A stretch of DNA of 38,245 bases from a virus, in the IMG/VR virus record IMGVR_UViG_3300046791_000643, positions 1 through 38,245 of that record; one strand, 5' to 3'. A program made the position numbers and the translations under genes. The notes beneath the pieces are model-generated. The model was not told where the DNA came from. It ran no database searches and was given only the letters and a program-made list of their open reading frames with translations. Below are positions 1 to 6,290 of this stretch, piece after piece; position 1 is the first letter of the stretch; each line of letters opens with the position of its first letter.

Positions 1-331
<331 letters not shown>

Positions 332-440
332 TTGTACCCCCCATGCCCATGGATTCTCCACGCGTGGAGTCACACGAGGGCCGTGACGGCCGCTCATCGA
401 GACACACGTCTGGCTAGGGCAATCGACACTTAGTCGATCA

Positions 441-473
441 CCTGAAAGCTCGGCTACCCTGAAAGCTTAGCTA
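441..473. repeat. Two 16-bp direct repeats, period 17
   Basis: CCTGAAAGCTCGGCTA at 441-456 is repeated as CCTGAAAGCTTAGCTA at 458-473 (14 of 16 identical). The second copy runs straight into the 9-bp repeat array. It is non-coding and lies between the excisionase-like gene and the ribbon-helix-helix gene. It looks like a protein-binding region, but no specific binder can be named. Confidence 0.7.
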
Positions 474-533
474 GCACGGCGAGTACGGCCGGCACGGTGA
501 GTGCGGCTAGCGCGGCTAGTACGGCGAGTGCGG
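471..533. repeat. Seven tandem 9-bp repeats (iteron-like)
   Basis: Seven units in perfect 9-bp register: CTAGCACGG, CGAGTACGG, CCGGCACGG, TGAGTGCGG, CTAGCGCGG, CTAGTACGG, CGAGTGCGG. The consensus is roughly CKAGYRCGG, with CGG fixed at the end of every unit. The array ends 23 bases before the stop of the ribbon-helix-helix gene and is upstream of the excisionase-like gene on the same strand. No credible gene covers it. Tandem short sites are typical of cooperative binding by ribbon-helix-helix proteins or of iterons; which applies here is not known. Confidence 0.75.
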
Positions 534-556
534 CTTGCTCCGGATTTCCCTGCCGA

Positions 557-844
557 CTACTTCGCCTCTTTGGCCAGGCGCTCCGCGTAGGCGCGGGCCT
601 TCCTGGTTCTCTCGTCCTTCGTCGAAGGGACGCCGCCCTTGTCCTCCCAGTAGGAGTCCACTGCCCAGCGAAGGAAGGCCGCGATTATGTCGTTTCGCGA
701 GACCTTTTCAGATGCCCCCATCGCCTCGAACACGAGGGTATGGAACTCGGCGACTTCGGTCATTTCATCCCACAGCTTCGGCTCAAGGAAGACCCGCTTA
801 TCTAGGGTCTTCTTCTTGGGAAGCAATTTCGGGGACTGAGGCAT
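557..844 (-). CDS. Ribbon-helix-helix DNA-binding protein, candidate lysogeny repressor
   Basis: This 95-residue protein starts at ATG 844, preceded by GGAGAG at good spacing; the longer frame to 922 lacks such a site. A predicted beta strand at about residues 13-20 (TLDKRVFL) is followed by helix A (22-42) and helix B (VSRNDIIAAFLRWAVDSYW, 48-66). This is the order of the MetJ/Arc ribbon-helix-helix fold, with a longer first helix than usual and a basic tail (76-95). Such proteins bind operators as dimers, the strand lying in the major groove. The gene faces the early operon across palindromic operators at 979-1022, so a repressor of early transcription is the natural inference. No CI-type repressor was seen elsewhere in the window. 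Confidence 0.6.
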   Translation of the reverse strand: MPQSPKLLPKKKTLDKRVFLEPKLWDEMTEVAEFHTLVFEAMGASEKVSRNDIIAAFLRWAVDSYWEDKGGVPSTKDERTRKARAYAERLAKEAK

Positions 845-939
845 GGGCGGCGCTCTCCTGAATTCCATGCTGATTACAGGGACGACCAACATTTTAGCCC
901 TCCTCGACGCTTGAAGCCACAAGCACGCTCAGCCCCACA

Positions 940-969
940 TAGATAGGCCGGTCAGTGTTTGTGTGTCAA
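940..969 (-). promoter_or_regulatory. Leftward sigma-70-like promoter candidate
   Basis: On the minus strand TTGACA (969-964) is followed after 18 bases by TATCTA (945-940). It would drive the ribbon-helix-helix gene starting at 844 with a leader of about 90 bases. The -35 is perfect and the -10 is moderate. Confidence 0.5.
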
Positions 970-978
970 GCAAGTTGT

Positions 979-993
979 TCCATGAATCTTGGG
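979..993. promoter_or_regulatory. Imperfect operator palindrome (second copy)
   Basis: TCCATGAATCTTGGG at 979-993 matches 13 of 15 positions of the perfect palindrome centred at 1014. Its centre is at 986, 28 bp away, and it lies between the two divergent -35 boxes. A protein bound here could act on both promoters. Confidence 0.6.
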
Positions 994-999
994 TGCTGA

Positions 1000-1028
1000 T
1001 TGACAGCCCATGAATCATGGGCTACTAA
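1000..1028 (+). promoter_or_regulatory. Early rightward promoter
   Basis: TTGACA at 1000-1005 is followed by a 17-base spacer and TACTAA(T) from 1023. The -35 is consensus and the spacing ideal; the -10 is a weaker match. It faces the early operon starting at 1173. The whole spacer is a palindrome, so occupancy there would block RNA polymerase directly. Confidence 0.65.
1006..1022. promoter_or_regulatory. Perfect 17-bp operator palindrome in the promoter spacer
   Basis: GCCCATGAATCATGGGC has perfect 8-bp arms around a central A. It fills exactly the spacer between -35 and -10 of the early promoter, as expected of a repressor operator. A half-site (GCCCAT) follows at 1032-1037. Confidence 0.7.
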
Positions 1029-1172
1029 TTAGCCCATCGACGGCGCCTTCCCGGCACCGAAGAGGCGCAGCGGTTGTGTGGGTGCTCCGAGGGTTTTGAG
1101 TCGGACGCAAGGATGCAGGTCGGTCGCCTCGCTGGGATGTGACGTCGAAGCACACAGCGAAGGAGAGCAATC

Positions 1173-1481
1173 GTGACTTCAGCCGAAGACGTAGCCCGCG
1201 CCGCCCAGCCTCACCCGACTCGCCGTCGAGACTGGACGGACATCCTCATGGCCGAGCGCTGTCGGGCGCAGATTGCGGCCAAGCGACAGCGCGACAACGC
1301 CATCGCGGCGCGCAACCAGGCTGGACGCAGTGGGGCCGCGCCGGAGCTGCTGGCTCAGCTCGACTATGCAGTGGTGCTGGCCAGCATCGAGTTGATGGGC
1401 GCGGTCGATGCGGTCAACCACGGGTTCGCCGCCATCGAGGCAGAGCGAGACGGCCTTGTGTTGCCAGAGGTGTCCAAGTGA
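1173..1481 (+). CDS. Small early protein of unknown function
   Basis: A 102-residue protein with a GTG start at 1173, chosen because AGGAGAG lies six bases upstream. It is rich in Ala and Arg and probably helical (residues 25-95), with no motif I recognise. It is the first gene of the rightward early operon, and its stop overlaps the next start as GTGA. Its position suggests early expression. It could be a regulator or host-takeover factor, but nothing in the sequence shows this. Confidence 0.75.
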   Translation: MTSAEDVARAAQPHPTRRRDWTDILMAERCRAQIAAKRQRDNAIAARNQAGRSGAAPELLAQLDYAVVLASIELMGAVDAVNHGFAAIEAERDGLVLPEVSK

Positions 1482-1732
1482 GCTCGCCCTTCGTCCTAGG
1501 TGAGCCGACGATGGACGCCGCTCGGGTGCTCGCCGATGCGCGGGACGCCCTGCGCGCCGCGCTGAAGATGATGCAGGACACCGTTTCCGACGCTGACGGG
1601 CGCGACCGCGTGGGCCTCGGCTGCGGAAACTGCGTTGCCGGCGTCCCGATGGCGCACAGCCTCGGCTGTCGGATGGAGACGGCTGCGAGGCAACTGGACG
1701 CGCTGGCGGCCGAGACAAAGGAGGCGTCGTGA
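1478..1732 (+). CDS. Small early protein with CxxC-like pair, unknown function
   Basis: An 84-residue protein. The GTG start at 1478 is chosen from the 4-base GTGA overlap with the preceding stop. The N-terminal two thirds look helical (MDAARVLADARDALRAALKM). A short segment GLGCGNCVAG carries a close cysteine pair, with another Cys further on (GCRME), which might bind a metal. The end overlaps the next gene by four bases. No family was recognised. Confidence 0.7.
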   Translation: MSSPFVLGEPTMDAARVLADARDALRAALKMMQDTVSDADGRDRVGLGCGNCVAGVPMAHSLGCRMETAARQLDALAAETKEAS

Positions 1733-2001
1733 GCAAGTTTACGCCCGGGCCGTGGCAGGTCTACCCCGAAGGCATCAACGTCCCGCACTACGACGTTTGT
1801 CCCAGGGTTGTCTCGGACTACCCCAGCGGGCGCTCCGTGAGCGACCCCATCTCCGACGAGGACGCCCGGCTCATCGCCGCAGCGCCGGACCTGCTGGAGG
1901 CCGCTCGCCTCGCGTTGCAAACTCTCGACGAGGCAGGCCGCGGACAGAGCAAGGCCGCGCACGCGCTGTCCGCTGCGCTGACGAAGGCAGGTGCCCTGTG
2001 A
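1729..2001 (+). CDS. TPGPW-type small phage protein
   Basis: A 90-residue protein with a GTG start in a GTGA overlap with the upstream gene. It has the N-terminal FTPGPW motif (residues 4-9) and the later DEDARLIAAAPDLLEAARLA block typical of a widespread family of small phage proteins. To my knowledge the family has no established function. It is translationally coupled on both sides within the early operon. The recognition rests on the two diagnostic blocks. Confidence 0.85.
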   Translation: MSKFTPGPWQVYPEGINVPHYDVCPRVVSDYPSGRSVSDPISDEDARLIAAAPDLLEAARLALQTLDEAGRGQSKAAHALSAALTKAGAL

Positions 2002-2264
2002 GAATCACTTGCGCCGACTGCGACGGCCGGAAGCAGCACGACTGCCCCGACTGTGAAGGGGAGGGCGAGGTGACTGTCCGAATTCACCCGGTCCGGTACC
2101 ACTCAACTGACCCGTCTGACGGCTGCGAGGAGATGACGTGTCCCCGCTGTCATGGGGAGCGGACTCTCGAGTGTGAGACTTGCGGAGGCGCTGGCTCGTA
2201 CCAGGACCCCGACGAAGAGGCGTTGCCCGAGACGTGTCAGCAGCGACTGCCGGAGGTGGCGTGA
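1998..2264 (+). CDS. DnaJ-type zinc-finger protein
   Basis: An 88-residue protein with a GTG start in a GTGA overlap. Four CxxC pairs (C5/C8, C16/C19, C48/C51, C59/C62) sit in CxxCxGxG-like settings such as CPDCEGEG and CETCGGAG, the pattern of the DnaJ central zinc-binding domain. There is no J domain. Such free-standing zinc domains are common in phages and probably bind nucleic acid or protein. The stop overlaps the ATG of the exonuclease gene (TGATG), so the two are probably co-translated, but a link to recombination is only inferred from this coupling. Confidence 0.8.
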   Translation: MRITCADCDGRKQHDCPDCEGEGEVTVRIHPVRYHSTDPSDGCEEMTCPRCHGERTLECETCGGAGSYQDPDEEALPETCQQRLPEVA

Positions 2265-3178
2265 TGCTCAGCCCAGAGGAATTGAAGCTGGTGGGCGGTT
2301 CGGACGTGTCGGCCCTCGTGGGCCTCAACCCGTACAAGACCGCCCACGACGTCTTCGCTCGCATCGTCCTCGGCCGCGAGGACCCCGAGACGAAGGCCAT
2401 GCGACGCGGGACGTTGATGGAGCCTGTTATTCGGGAGCTGGCGCGGGAAGAGTTTGGCCTGAAGTTCGCCGGCCCGCGCAAGTACCGGCACGCGCCATTC
2501 CTCCGCGCGTCACTGGACGACGTGCTCCTGGTGGACGGCGAGGAGCAGGTGGCCGAATTCAAGTCGGTGGGCCCCTTTGCTGCTGGCGAGTACGGAGAGC
2601 AAGGCACGGACGAAGTCCCCACGCACCACCTCTGTCAGGTGCAGACGTACCTCTGGGTTTCGAAGATGCCGCAGGCGCACCTGTTCGCCCTCGTGGGCGT
2701 GGACGACATGCGCCGCTACATCATCCACCCCGACTCCGAGTTTCAGGCGATGCTGCTGGATGCGGCGGAGCGCTTCTGGGTGGACAACGTCCTCACTGGC
2801 ACGCCGCCCGCCGTGGATGCTTCCGAGTCCTGCGCCCGCTTCCTGGCGGAGCGCTTCCCGCGGAACGAAGGCTCCTTCCTCTCAGCCACCGACGAGGCGG
2901 CGCGGTGGGCCCAGCAGCTCCGCGTCGAGCGGGAGAACAAGGAGCGCGCAGAAGAGGCTGAGGCCGAGGCGCGGAACCACCTCATCGCGCTCATCGGCAG
3001 CGCAGACGGCATCGTTGGCGACTCGTGGCGCATCACCAACAAGCTGGTGAAGGGCCGCGCAAAGACAGACTGGGAGGCCGTGGCCGTGGAGGCCGGGGCC
3101 CCCGTCGAGCTCGTCAAGAAGCACACCACCATCGGCGCCGGCTACCGACGCTTTCTGCCAAAGTTCCAGGAGACGTGA
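2264..3178 (+). CDS. YqaJ-type viral recombinase (exonuclease)
   Basis: A 304-residue protein of the lambda-exonuclease-like PD-(D/E)XK superfamily. It should degrade one strand of double-stranded DNA ends, giving 3' tails for the annealing protein encoded next. Visible blocks are GGSDVSALVGLNPYKTA (11-27), the RRGTLMEPVI helix with E53, the core SLDD (83-86) and EFK (98-100) with the catalytic Asp, Glu and Lys, and QVQTYL (125-130). The C-terminal third is a charged coiled-coil-like segment (about 225-265). The ATG at 2264 is set by the TGATG overlap. The next gene also overlaps by TGATG, as usual for exonuclease/annealase pairs. Confidence 0.9.
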   Translation: MLSPEELKLVGGSDVSALVGLNPYKTAHDVFARIVLGREDPETKAMRRGTLMEPVIRELAREEFGLKFAGPRKYRHAPFLRASLDDVLLVDGEEQVAEFKSVGPFAAGEYGEQGTDEVPTHHLCQVQTYLWVSKMPQAHLFALVGVDDMRRYIIHPDSEFQAMLLDAAERFWVDNVLTGTPPAVDASESCARFLAERFPRNEGSFLSATDEAARWAQQLRVERENKERAEEAEAEARNHLIALIGSADGIVGDSWRITNKLVKGRAKTDWEAVAVEAGAPVELVKKHTTIGAGYRRFLPKFQET

Positions 3179-3921
3179 TGACAACCGAAATCGAAACCAC
3201 CCAAGCCCCGCCGCGCCCCATCCAACTGGACTCCGACGAGTCCCCCTCTCTCGGTGCGCTCGCTGGCGCGCTGGCCAAGGCGCAGGGCGCGATGAAGGGC
3301 GCCAAGAAGGACAGCGAGAACCCGCACTTCAAGTCGAAGTATGCGGACCTTGCCAGCATCTGGGAGGCCTGTCGGGCGGCGCTCGCGGCCAACGGACTGG
3401 CCGTCATGCAGCGAGTGCGCACGGACAGCGCTGGCGTCATCATCACCACCATGCTGGTCCACTCCTCTGGCGAATGGGTGAAGGACCGCTGCCTCTACCC
3501 TCTCGCACAGCGCACCATCCAGTCCGTGGGCAGCGTCATCACCTACGGGCGCCGCTACTCACTCGCGGCCCTGGTGGGCGTCGCCGCGGATGAGGACGAC
3601 GACGGCAACGGTGCGATGGGGTTTGTGCCCGAGAATTCCGGACAGCGCTCCGCCCCTGTGCAGGCCAGCGCGCGGACGTCGAAGACATCGCAGGTGAAGG
3701 AGAAGTTGCAGGCGCGGGAGGCCAGCACCTCTCGACTCATCTTCGGGCCGCACAAGGGCTCCGCCATCGCGTCACTCACCGACAGCCAGCTTTCCGGGGC
3801 GTTGGACCTCGCGGCCTCCAAGCGCGACGAGGAGATGACGGACGCGCAGCGAGCCTCCCTGCACTTGAATGTGGGCGACATCGAGGCCGAGCTGCAGCGC
3901 CGCCAGCGAAAGCCCGCCTAG
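3178..3921 (+). CDS. erf: ERF-family single-strand annealing protein
   Basis: A 247-residue protein. The ERF superfamily core shows as LAKAQGAMKGAKKDSENPHF (32-51), then KSKYADLASIWEACRAAL (52-69) and the hallmark GRRYSLAALVGVAADEDDDG (124-143). ERF proteins coat and anneal single-stranded DNA in phage recombination and genome circularisation. The C-terminal part (175-247) is a separate region with FGPHKGSAIASLTDSQL, probably a small interaction domain. It follows the YqaJ exonuclease in a TGATG overlap, forming a Red-like pair. It is the last gene of the tightly packed part of the operon. Confidence 0.9.
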   Translation: MTTEIETTQAPPRPIQLDSDESPSLGALAGALAKAQGAMKGAKKDSENPHFKSKYADLASIWEACRAALAANGLAVMQRVRTDSAGVIITTMLVHSSGEWVKDRCLYPLAQRTIQSVGSVITYGRRYSLAALVGVAADEDDDGNGAMGFVPENSGQRSAPVQASARTSKTSQVKEKLQAREASTSRLIFGPHKGSAIASLTDSQLSGALDLAASKRDEEMTDAQRASLHLNVGDIEAELQRRQRKPA

Positions 3922-4092
3922 TTTTCCCTGGGAGCGTCGCCCCCATCGAGTCAGAGCCGCTCACCTCGTCACGGGTGAAAACGAGAGCGAGGCGCGGCCG
4001 AGGCAGCGACAACAGGACAGGTAGGCCGCAGCCTGTGAGCCAAGCATTCCTTTCCGGGGGCGCAAGGCAGCGGCAATTCGCCGAGGAGCACC

Positions 4093-4308
4093 ATGGAATC
4101 GCAGCAGCAGGCCCAGCCGACCGAGCACATTGCGCAGTTCTTCGCCTACGGACACCTCCCGGAGAAGTTCCAGGCGGTGAGCAAGCCGTTCTCCGAGCTC
4201 GCAGAGACCATCATCACCAACCTGCCTCGCAACCCCGAGCGCACGGTGGCCCTCCGCAAGCTGCTGGAGGCCAAGGACGCGGCCGTTCGCGCGGCGCTGG
4301 CGAAGTAG
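4093..4308 (+). CDS. Acb2/Tad1-hairpin-like small protein, possible anti-CBASS sponge
   Basis: A 71-residue protein with an ATG preceded by GAGGAGCACC. It consists of a short N-terminal segment with FFAYGHLP (16-23) and two predicted antiparallel helices: EKFQAVSKPFSELAETIITN (24-43) and ERTVALRKLLEAKDAAVRAA (49-68). This pattern resembles a very common group of small phage proteins that I associate with the Acb2/Tad1 hairpin domain. Acb2 proteins sequester cyclic oligonucleotide signals of CBASS immunity. The match is from memory and the sequence is short, so nucleotide binding is an inference. It stands after a 171-base gap downstream of the recombination genes and before a terminator. Confidence 0.55.
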   Translation: MESQQQAQPTEHIAQFFAYGHLPEKFQAVSKPFSELAETIITNLPRNPERTVALRKLLEAKDAAVRAALAK

Positions 4309-4330
4309 CCGTCCAACCCTTTGCAGCAAC

Positions 4331-4378
4331 CCGCGCCTCGCCCGGCCCTCCCTCCGCCGGACGGGGCGCGGACCTTTT
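4331..4378 (+). terminator. Strong hairpin terminator ending the early operon
   Basis: Stem CCGCGCC (4331-4337) pairs with GGCGCGG (4365-4371). CG/CG and CCGGC/GCCGG extend it around a nine-base loop at 4347-4355, with two single mismatches. ACCTTTT follows. It lies between the Acb2-like gene and the toxin-antitoxin promoter, so it should insulate the two units. The U-tract is short. Confidence 0.7.
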
Positions 4379-4388
4379 CGGAGGTGCC

Positions 4389-4418
4389 ATGACAGACGAG
4401 ACAAAGGACCCTCGGTAA
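4389..4418 (+). CDS. Possible nine-residue ORF with strong ribosome-binding site
   Basis: ATG 4389 is preceded by GGAGGTGCC and opens a frame of nine codons (MTDETKDPR) ending in TAA. The near-ideal ribosome-binding site is the only support. It could be a leader peptide or the remnant of a gene start. It lies between the terminator and the toxin promoter. Confidence 0.25.
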   Translation: MTDETKDPR

Positions 4419-4440
4419 CAGGCCGGATTTGCGGGCATGC

Positions 4441-4474
4441 CATGCCGTGCTTGACATATGTCAGGCGCGGCATG
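4441..4474. promoter_or_regulatory. 34-bp operator palindrome over the toxin-antitoxin promoter
   Basis: Positions 4441-4474 form an inverted repeat in which 15 of 17 base pairs match. The centre is the perfect 12-mer TGACATATGTCA (4452-4463), and the outer arms are CATGCC/GGCATG. It covers the -35 box and most of the spacer. Antitoxins of this type usually repress their own operon, so this is the likely binding site of the HTH antitoxin at 4867. Confidence 0.75.
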
Positions 4475-4480
4475 TATCAT
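4451..4480 (+). promoter_or_regulatory. Promoter of the toxin-antitoxin operon
   Basis: TTGACA (4451-4456), an 18-base spacer and TATCAT (4475-4480). The expected transcription start about seven bases downstream coincides with the A of the toxin ATG at 4487. No ribosome-binding site precedes that ATG, so a leaderless mRNA is likely. Confidence 0.75.
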
Positions 4481-4486
4481 TTGCCC

Positions 4487-4825
4487 ATGCTCGCAATCGT
4501 CCTCTACCGCACCGACGCTGGGAACTCTCCGGTGGAGGAGTACGTCAACGGCCTTGCTGTTGACGCCCGCGCCGACTTGCTGCTCGCCATCAAGAACTTT
4601 GCCGAGGAGTTCCCGACGGTGGTGACGGTGAGCACCAAGCACCTCGACGAAAAGATTTGGGAGATTCGGGTGCGCGATGGTGGCGGCGTTGAGCATCGCG
4701 TCCTTTACGCCGTCGTCGGCTCGACGCTGCTGCTCCTGAATGCCTTCACCAAGAAGACGCAGAAGACGCCGCCCGACCGCATCCGCGAGTCGAAGAAGCG
4801 ACTCAAACGGTGGCTGCAGCAGTAG
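4487..4825 (+). CDS. HigB-like toxin (phage-derived Gp49-like family)
   Basis: A 112-residue protein of the RelE/HigB-like group, which as ribosome-dependent mRNA interferases cut mRNA when the antitoxin is lost. Diagnostic features are KHLDEKIWEIRVRDGGGVEH (51-70) with WEIR, then R71 and Y74, and the C-terminal FTKKTQKTP block (87-95), which fits the Gp49-like family (PF05973). ATG 4487 is chosen over the upstream frame start at 4442 because it opens the conserved domain and sits at the predicted transcription start. The antitoxin gene follows after 41 bases, the toxin-first order typical of HigBA. It may stabilise the prophage or act in phage exclusion; neither is shown. Confidence 0.85.
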   Translation: MLAIVLYRTDAGNSPVEEYVNGLAVDARADLLLAIKNFAEEFPTVVTVSTKHLDEKIWEIRVRDGGGVEHRVLYAVVGSTLLLLNAFTKKTQKTPPDRIRESKKRLKRWLQQ

Positions 4826-4866
4826 TTCGCACGGCCGGGCAACCGGCCCAACAACGGAGGAAGGTC

Positions 4867-5247
4867 ATGGCAAAGGAACCGAAGCTGAACGAGAAGCACA
4901 CCCATCGCGTGGACATCGACGCGTGGATTGAGAAGAACCGCAGCGAGAGCGACGAGTTCCGGAAGGCCTACGACGAGGCGCGGGCGGAGACCCTGCTAGC
5001 CCGCAAGATGGCTGCAGCGCGCGTGGCGGCTCACCTCACGCAGGCCGAGGTCGCCAAGCGAATGGGCACCAACCAGGCCGCAGTGAGCCGCATGGAAAGG
5101 GCGAGCTACACCGGCCACAAAGTCAGCCTTGTGCACCGGTTCGCCGCCGCCGTCGAGTGCGAGGCGGACATCACCTTCCGCCCCATCAGGGCACCGGCAA
5201 CCGTCTCGGCCAAGCGCAGCACGGCGCCGAAGGGCAAGAAGCGATGA
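4867..5247 (+). CDS. HigA-like Xre-family antitoxin
   Basis: A 126-residue protein with an ATG preceded by GGAGGAAGG. The helix-turn-helix spans about residues 56-78 (LTQAEVAKRMGTNQAAVSRM), an Xre type with the usual Q-x-x-V-A and A-V-S-R-x-E positions. The N-terminal 45 residues are charged and probably bind the toxin. The C-terminus (VECEADITFRPI) matches the short beta segment common in this antitoxin group, followed by a basic tail. It should neutralise the HigB-like toxin and repress the operon through the palindrome at 4441-4474. The next gene is convergent, 16 bases away. Confidence 0.85.
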   Translation: MAKEPKLNEKHTHRVDIDAWIEKNRSESDEFRKAYDEARAETLLARKMAAARVAAHLTQAEVAKRMGTNQAAVSRMERASYTGHKVSLVHRFAAAVECEADITFRPIRAPATVSAKRSTAPKGKKR

Positions 5248-5263
5248 TGTGCTCGGACGAGCT

Positions 5264-5638
5264 CTAGCCCTGCGGCTCCACCGGAGCGGGCACGGCCTCA
5301 ACTCTCGGCCGTGCCGTGTCCAGCGGCAGGCCCGCGAGGCTCGTTGCAACGACGGCCAGGAGCTGCACGGCGTGCTTCGGGTAGCCCTCCGGCATCGTCT
5401 GCGCGTAGGCCACAAGCGCGGGCACCAGTGAGGCGATGACGGGTACCACCGTCAGCGGTACCACTGGCTTCCCGGTAACGAATTTCGGCGCCTGGATGCC
5501 GACGCCCACCAGGAGAGCGGCGACGAAGGACAGCCCGTAGGCCAGGAGCCCCCACGGCGGCGGAAGGACGCTGCTGGCCAGGTAGAGCGCGGTGGTGAGG
5601 GCTCCGGCGACAGCAACCAACCAGGCGGGGACTTTCAC
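5264..5638 (-). CDS. Four-helix membrane protein, holin candidate
   Basis: A 124-residue protein. GTG 5638 is chosen because GGGAG lies a suitable distance upstream and the sequence before it is not protein-like. Hydrophobic segments lie at about residues 4-23, 28-47, 58-80 and 90-106, followed by a polar Pro-rich tail. There is no enzyme motif. It is the last leftward gene, downstream of the structural genes, where podoviruses often carry lysis genes. A holin role is possible; a superinfection-exclusion membrane protein is the main alternative. Confidence 0.55.
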   Translation of the reverse strand: MKVPAWLVAVAGALTTALYLASSVLPPPWGLLAYGLSFVAALLVGVGIQAPKFVTGKPVVPLTVVPVIASLVPALVAYAQTMPEGYPKHAVQLLAVVATSLAGLPLDTARPRVEAVPAPVEPQG

Positions 5639-5778
5639 CGGCTGCTCCCTTTGGTGCTCCAGGGGTGCGCCACTGTCGGCTGTGCGTCGGTTCGGCCCGG
5701 TAGGTGGACGGGCAGGCTTTCCTCCGAGGAACACCCGTGCAGTTCCGGCCAGCGGTGGGGCTGCGGGATGTTGCGGGG

Positions 5779-6006
5779 ATGGATCAAGACCTCGCGGAGG
5801 ACATTGATGTCCTCGTTGAGTGGGCCCTGGCGCTTACCGGCTGTGCACTGATTGTCGCGGGCGTCTGGGCGGCCACTGGCTGGCGCTCCTGGGCGATCAA
5901 CACCGGGTTCGGGATGACGGTGATCGCCGCGTACCGGATTGGCCGACTGGCTGAGCGACGAATTGAGCGGGCCAGGCGCTCGTCCGCCGACATGGACGGG
6001 GCCTGA
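5779..6006 (+). CDS. Small membrane protein (two helices)
   Basis: A 75-residue protein starting MDQDLAEDIDVLVEW. ATG 5779 is chosen because it directly precedes the conserved-looking acidic N-terminus; the upstream ribosome site is weak (GCGGGG). Two hydrophobic stretches (about 14-33 and 36-54) are followed by a basic tail. It runs against the surrounding minus-strand genes and is followed after three bases by another membrane protein, so the two form a separate small unit. The function is unknown. Confidence 0.55.
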   Translation: MDQDLAEDIDVLVEWALALTGCALIVAGVWAATGWRSWAINTGFGMTVIAAYRIGRLAERRIERARRSSADMDGA

Positions 6007-6009
6007 ACC

Positions 6010-6288
6010 GTGTACATCGCGCCCTGGATTCTCGTCGTGCTTGCCGTGGTAACCGCGCCGCTGTGGTGGCCGTGGGTGATGCTGGCGGCCGTTTCGGCCA
6101 TCAGCGCCGCAGTCTGGTTGGTGGCCCTCCCATTGCGCGTGTTGCGGTCTATTGCTTCCGAACCGAGCGCAAAGCCCCGAGAACTGTCGCACGACGAGCG
6201 ACGAGCTCGCATCGGCGGGTGGTGTCTGTTGGCAGGCATCGCCGCAACGTCCGTCGCCATGGCGGCCCAGGTTCTGAGCTGGAAGTAA
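6010..6288 (+). CDS. Small membrane protein (two to three helices)
   Basis: A 92-residue protein with a GTG start three bases after the preceding stop. Long hydrophobic and Trp-rich N-terminus (residues 4-45: WILVVLAVVTAPLWWPWVML and onward), a polar middle with SHDERRARIGG, and a second hydrophobic segment (70-90). It ends two bases before the convergent stop of the internal virion protein gene. It could belong to lysis or exclusion; there is no recognisable domain. Confidence 0.55.
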   Translation: MYIAPWILVVLAVVTAPLWWPWVMLAAVSAISAAVWLVALPLRVLRSIASEPSAKPRELSHDERRARIGGWCLLAGIAATSVAMAAQVLSWK

Positions 6289-6290
6289 GC

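Larger units (their letters stand above)
845..1172. promoter_or_regulatory. Divergent control region between repressor candidate and early operon
   Basis: These 328 bases contain no convincing gene. They hold a leftward promoter candidate (940-969), a rightward promoter (1000-1028), two related palindromes (979-993 and 1006-1022) and a half-site GCCCAT at 1032-1037. About 135 bases of leader then precede the first early gene, whose ribosome-binding site AGGAGAG lies at 1161-1167. The arrangement is that of a two-promoter phage switch. Confidence 0.7.

Noticed and set aside
497-805. Plus-strand frame starting in the 9-bp repeats (SAASAASTASAA)
   Set aside because: The repeat naturally encodes a three-residue period; the rest is the shadow of the ribbon-helix-helix gene.
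2152-2961. 269-residue plus-strand frame overlapping the exonuclease gene
   Set aside because: Arg/Gly/Pro-rich shadow in another frame of the well-supported YqaJ-type gene.
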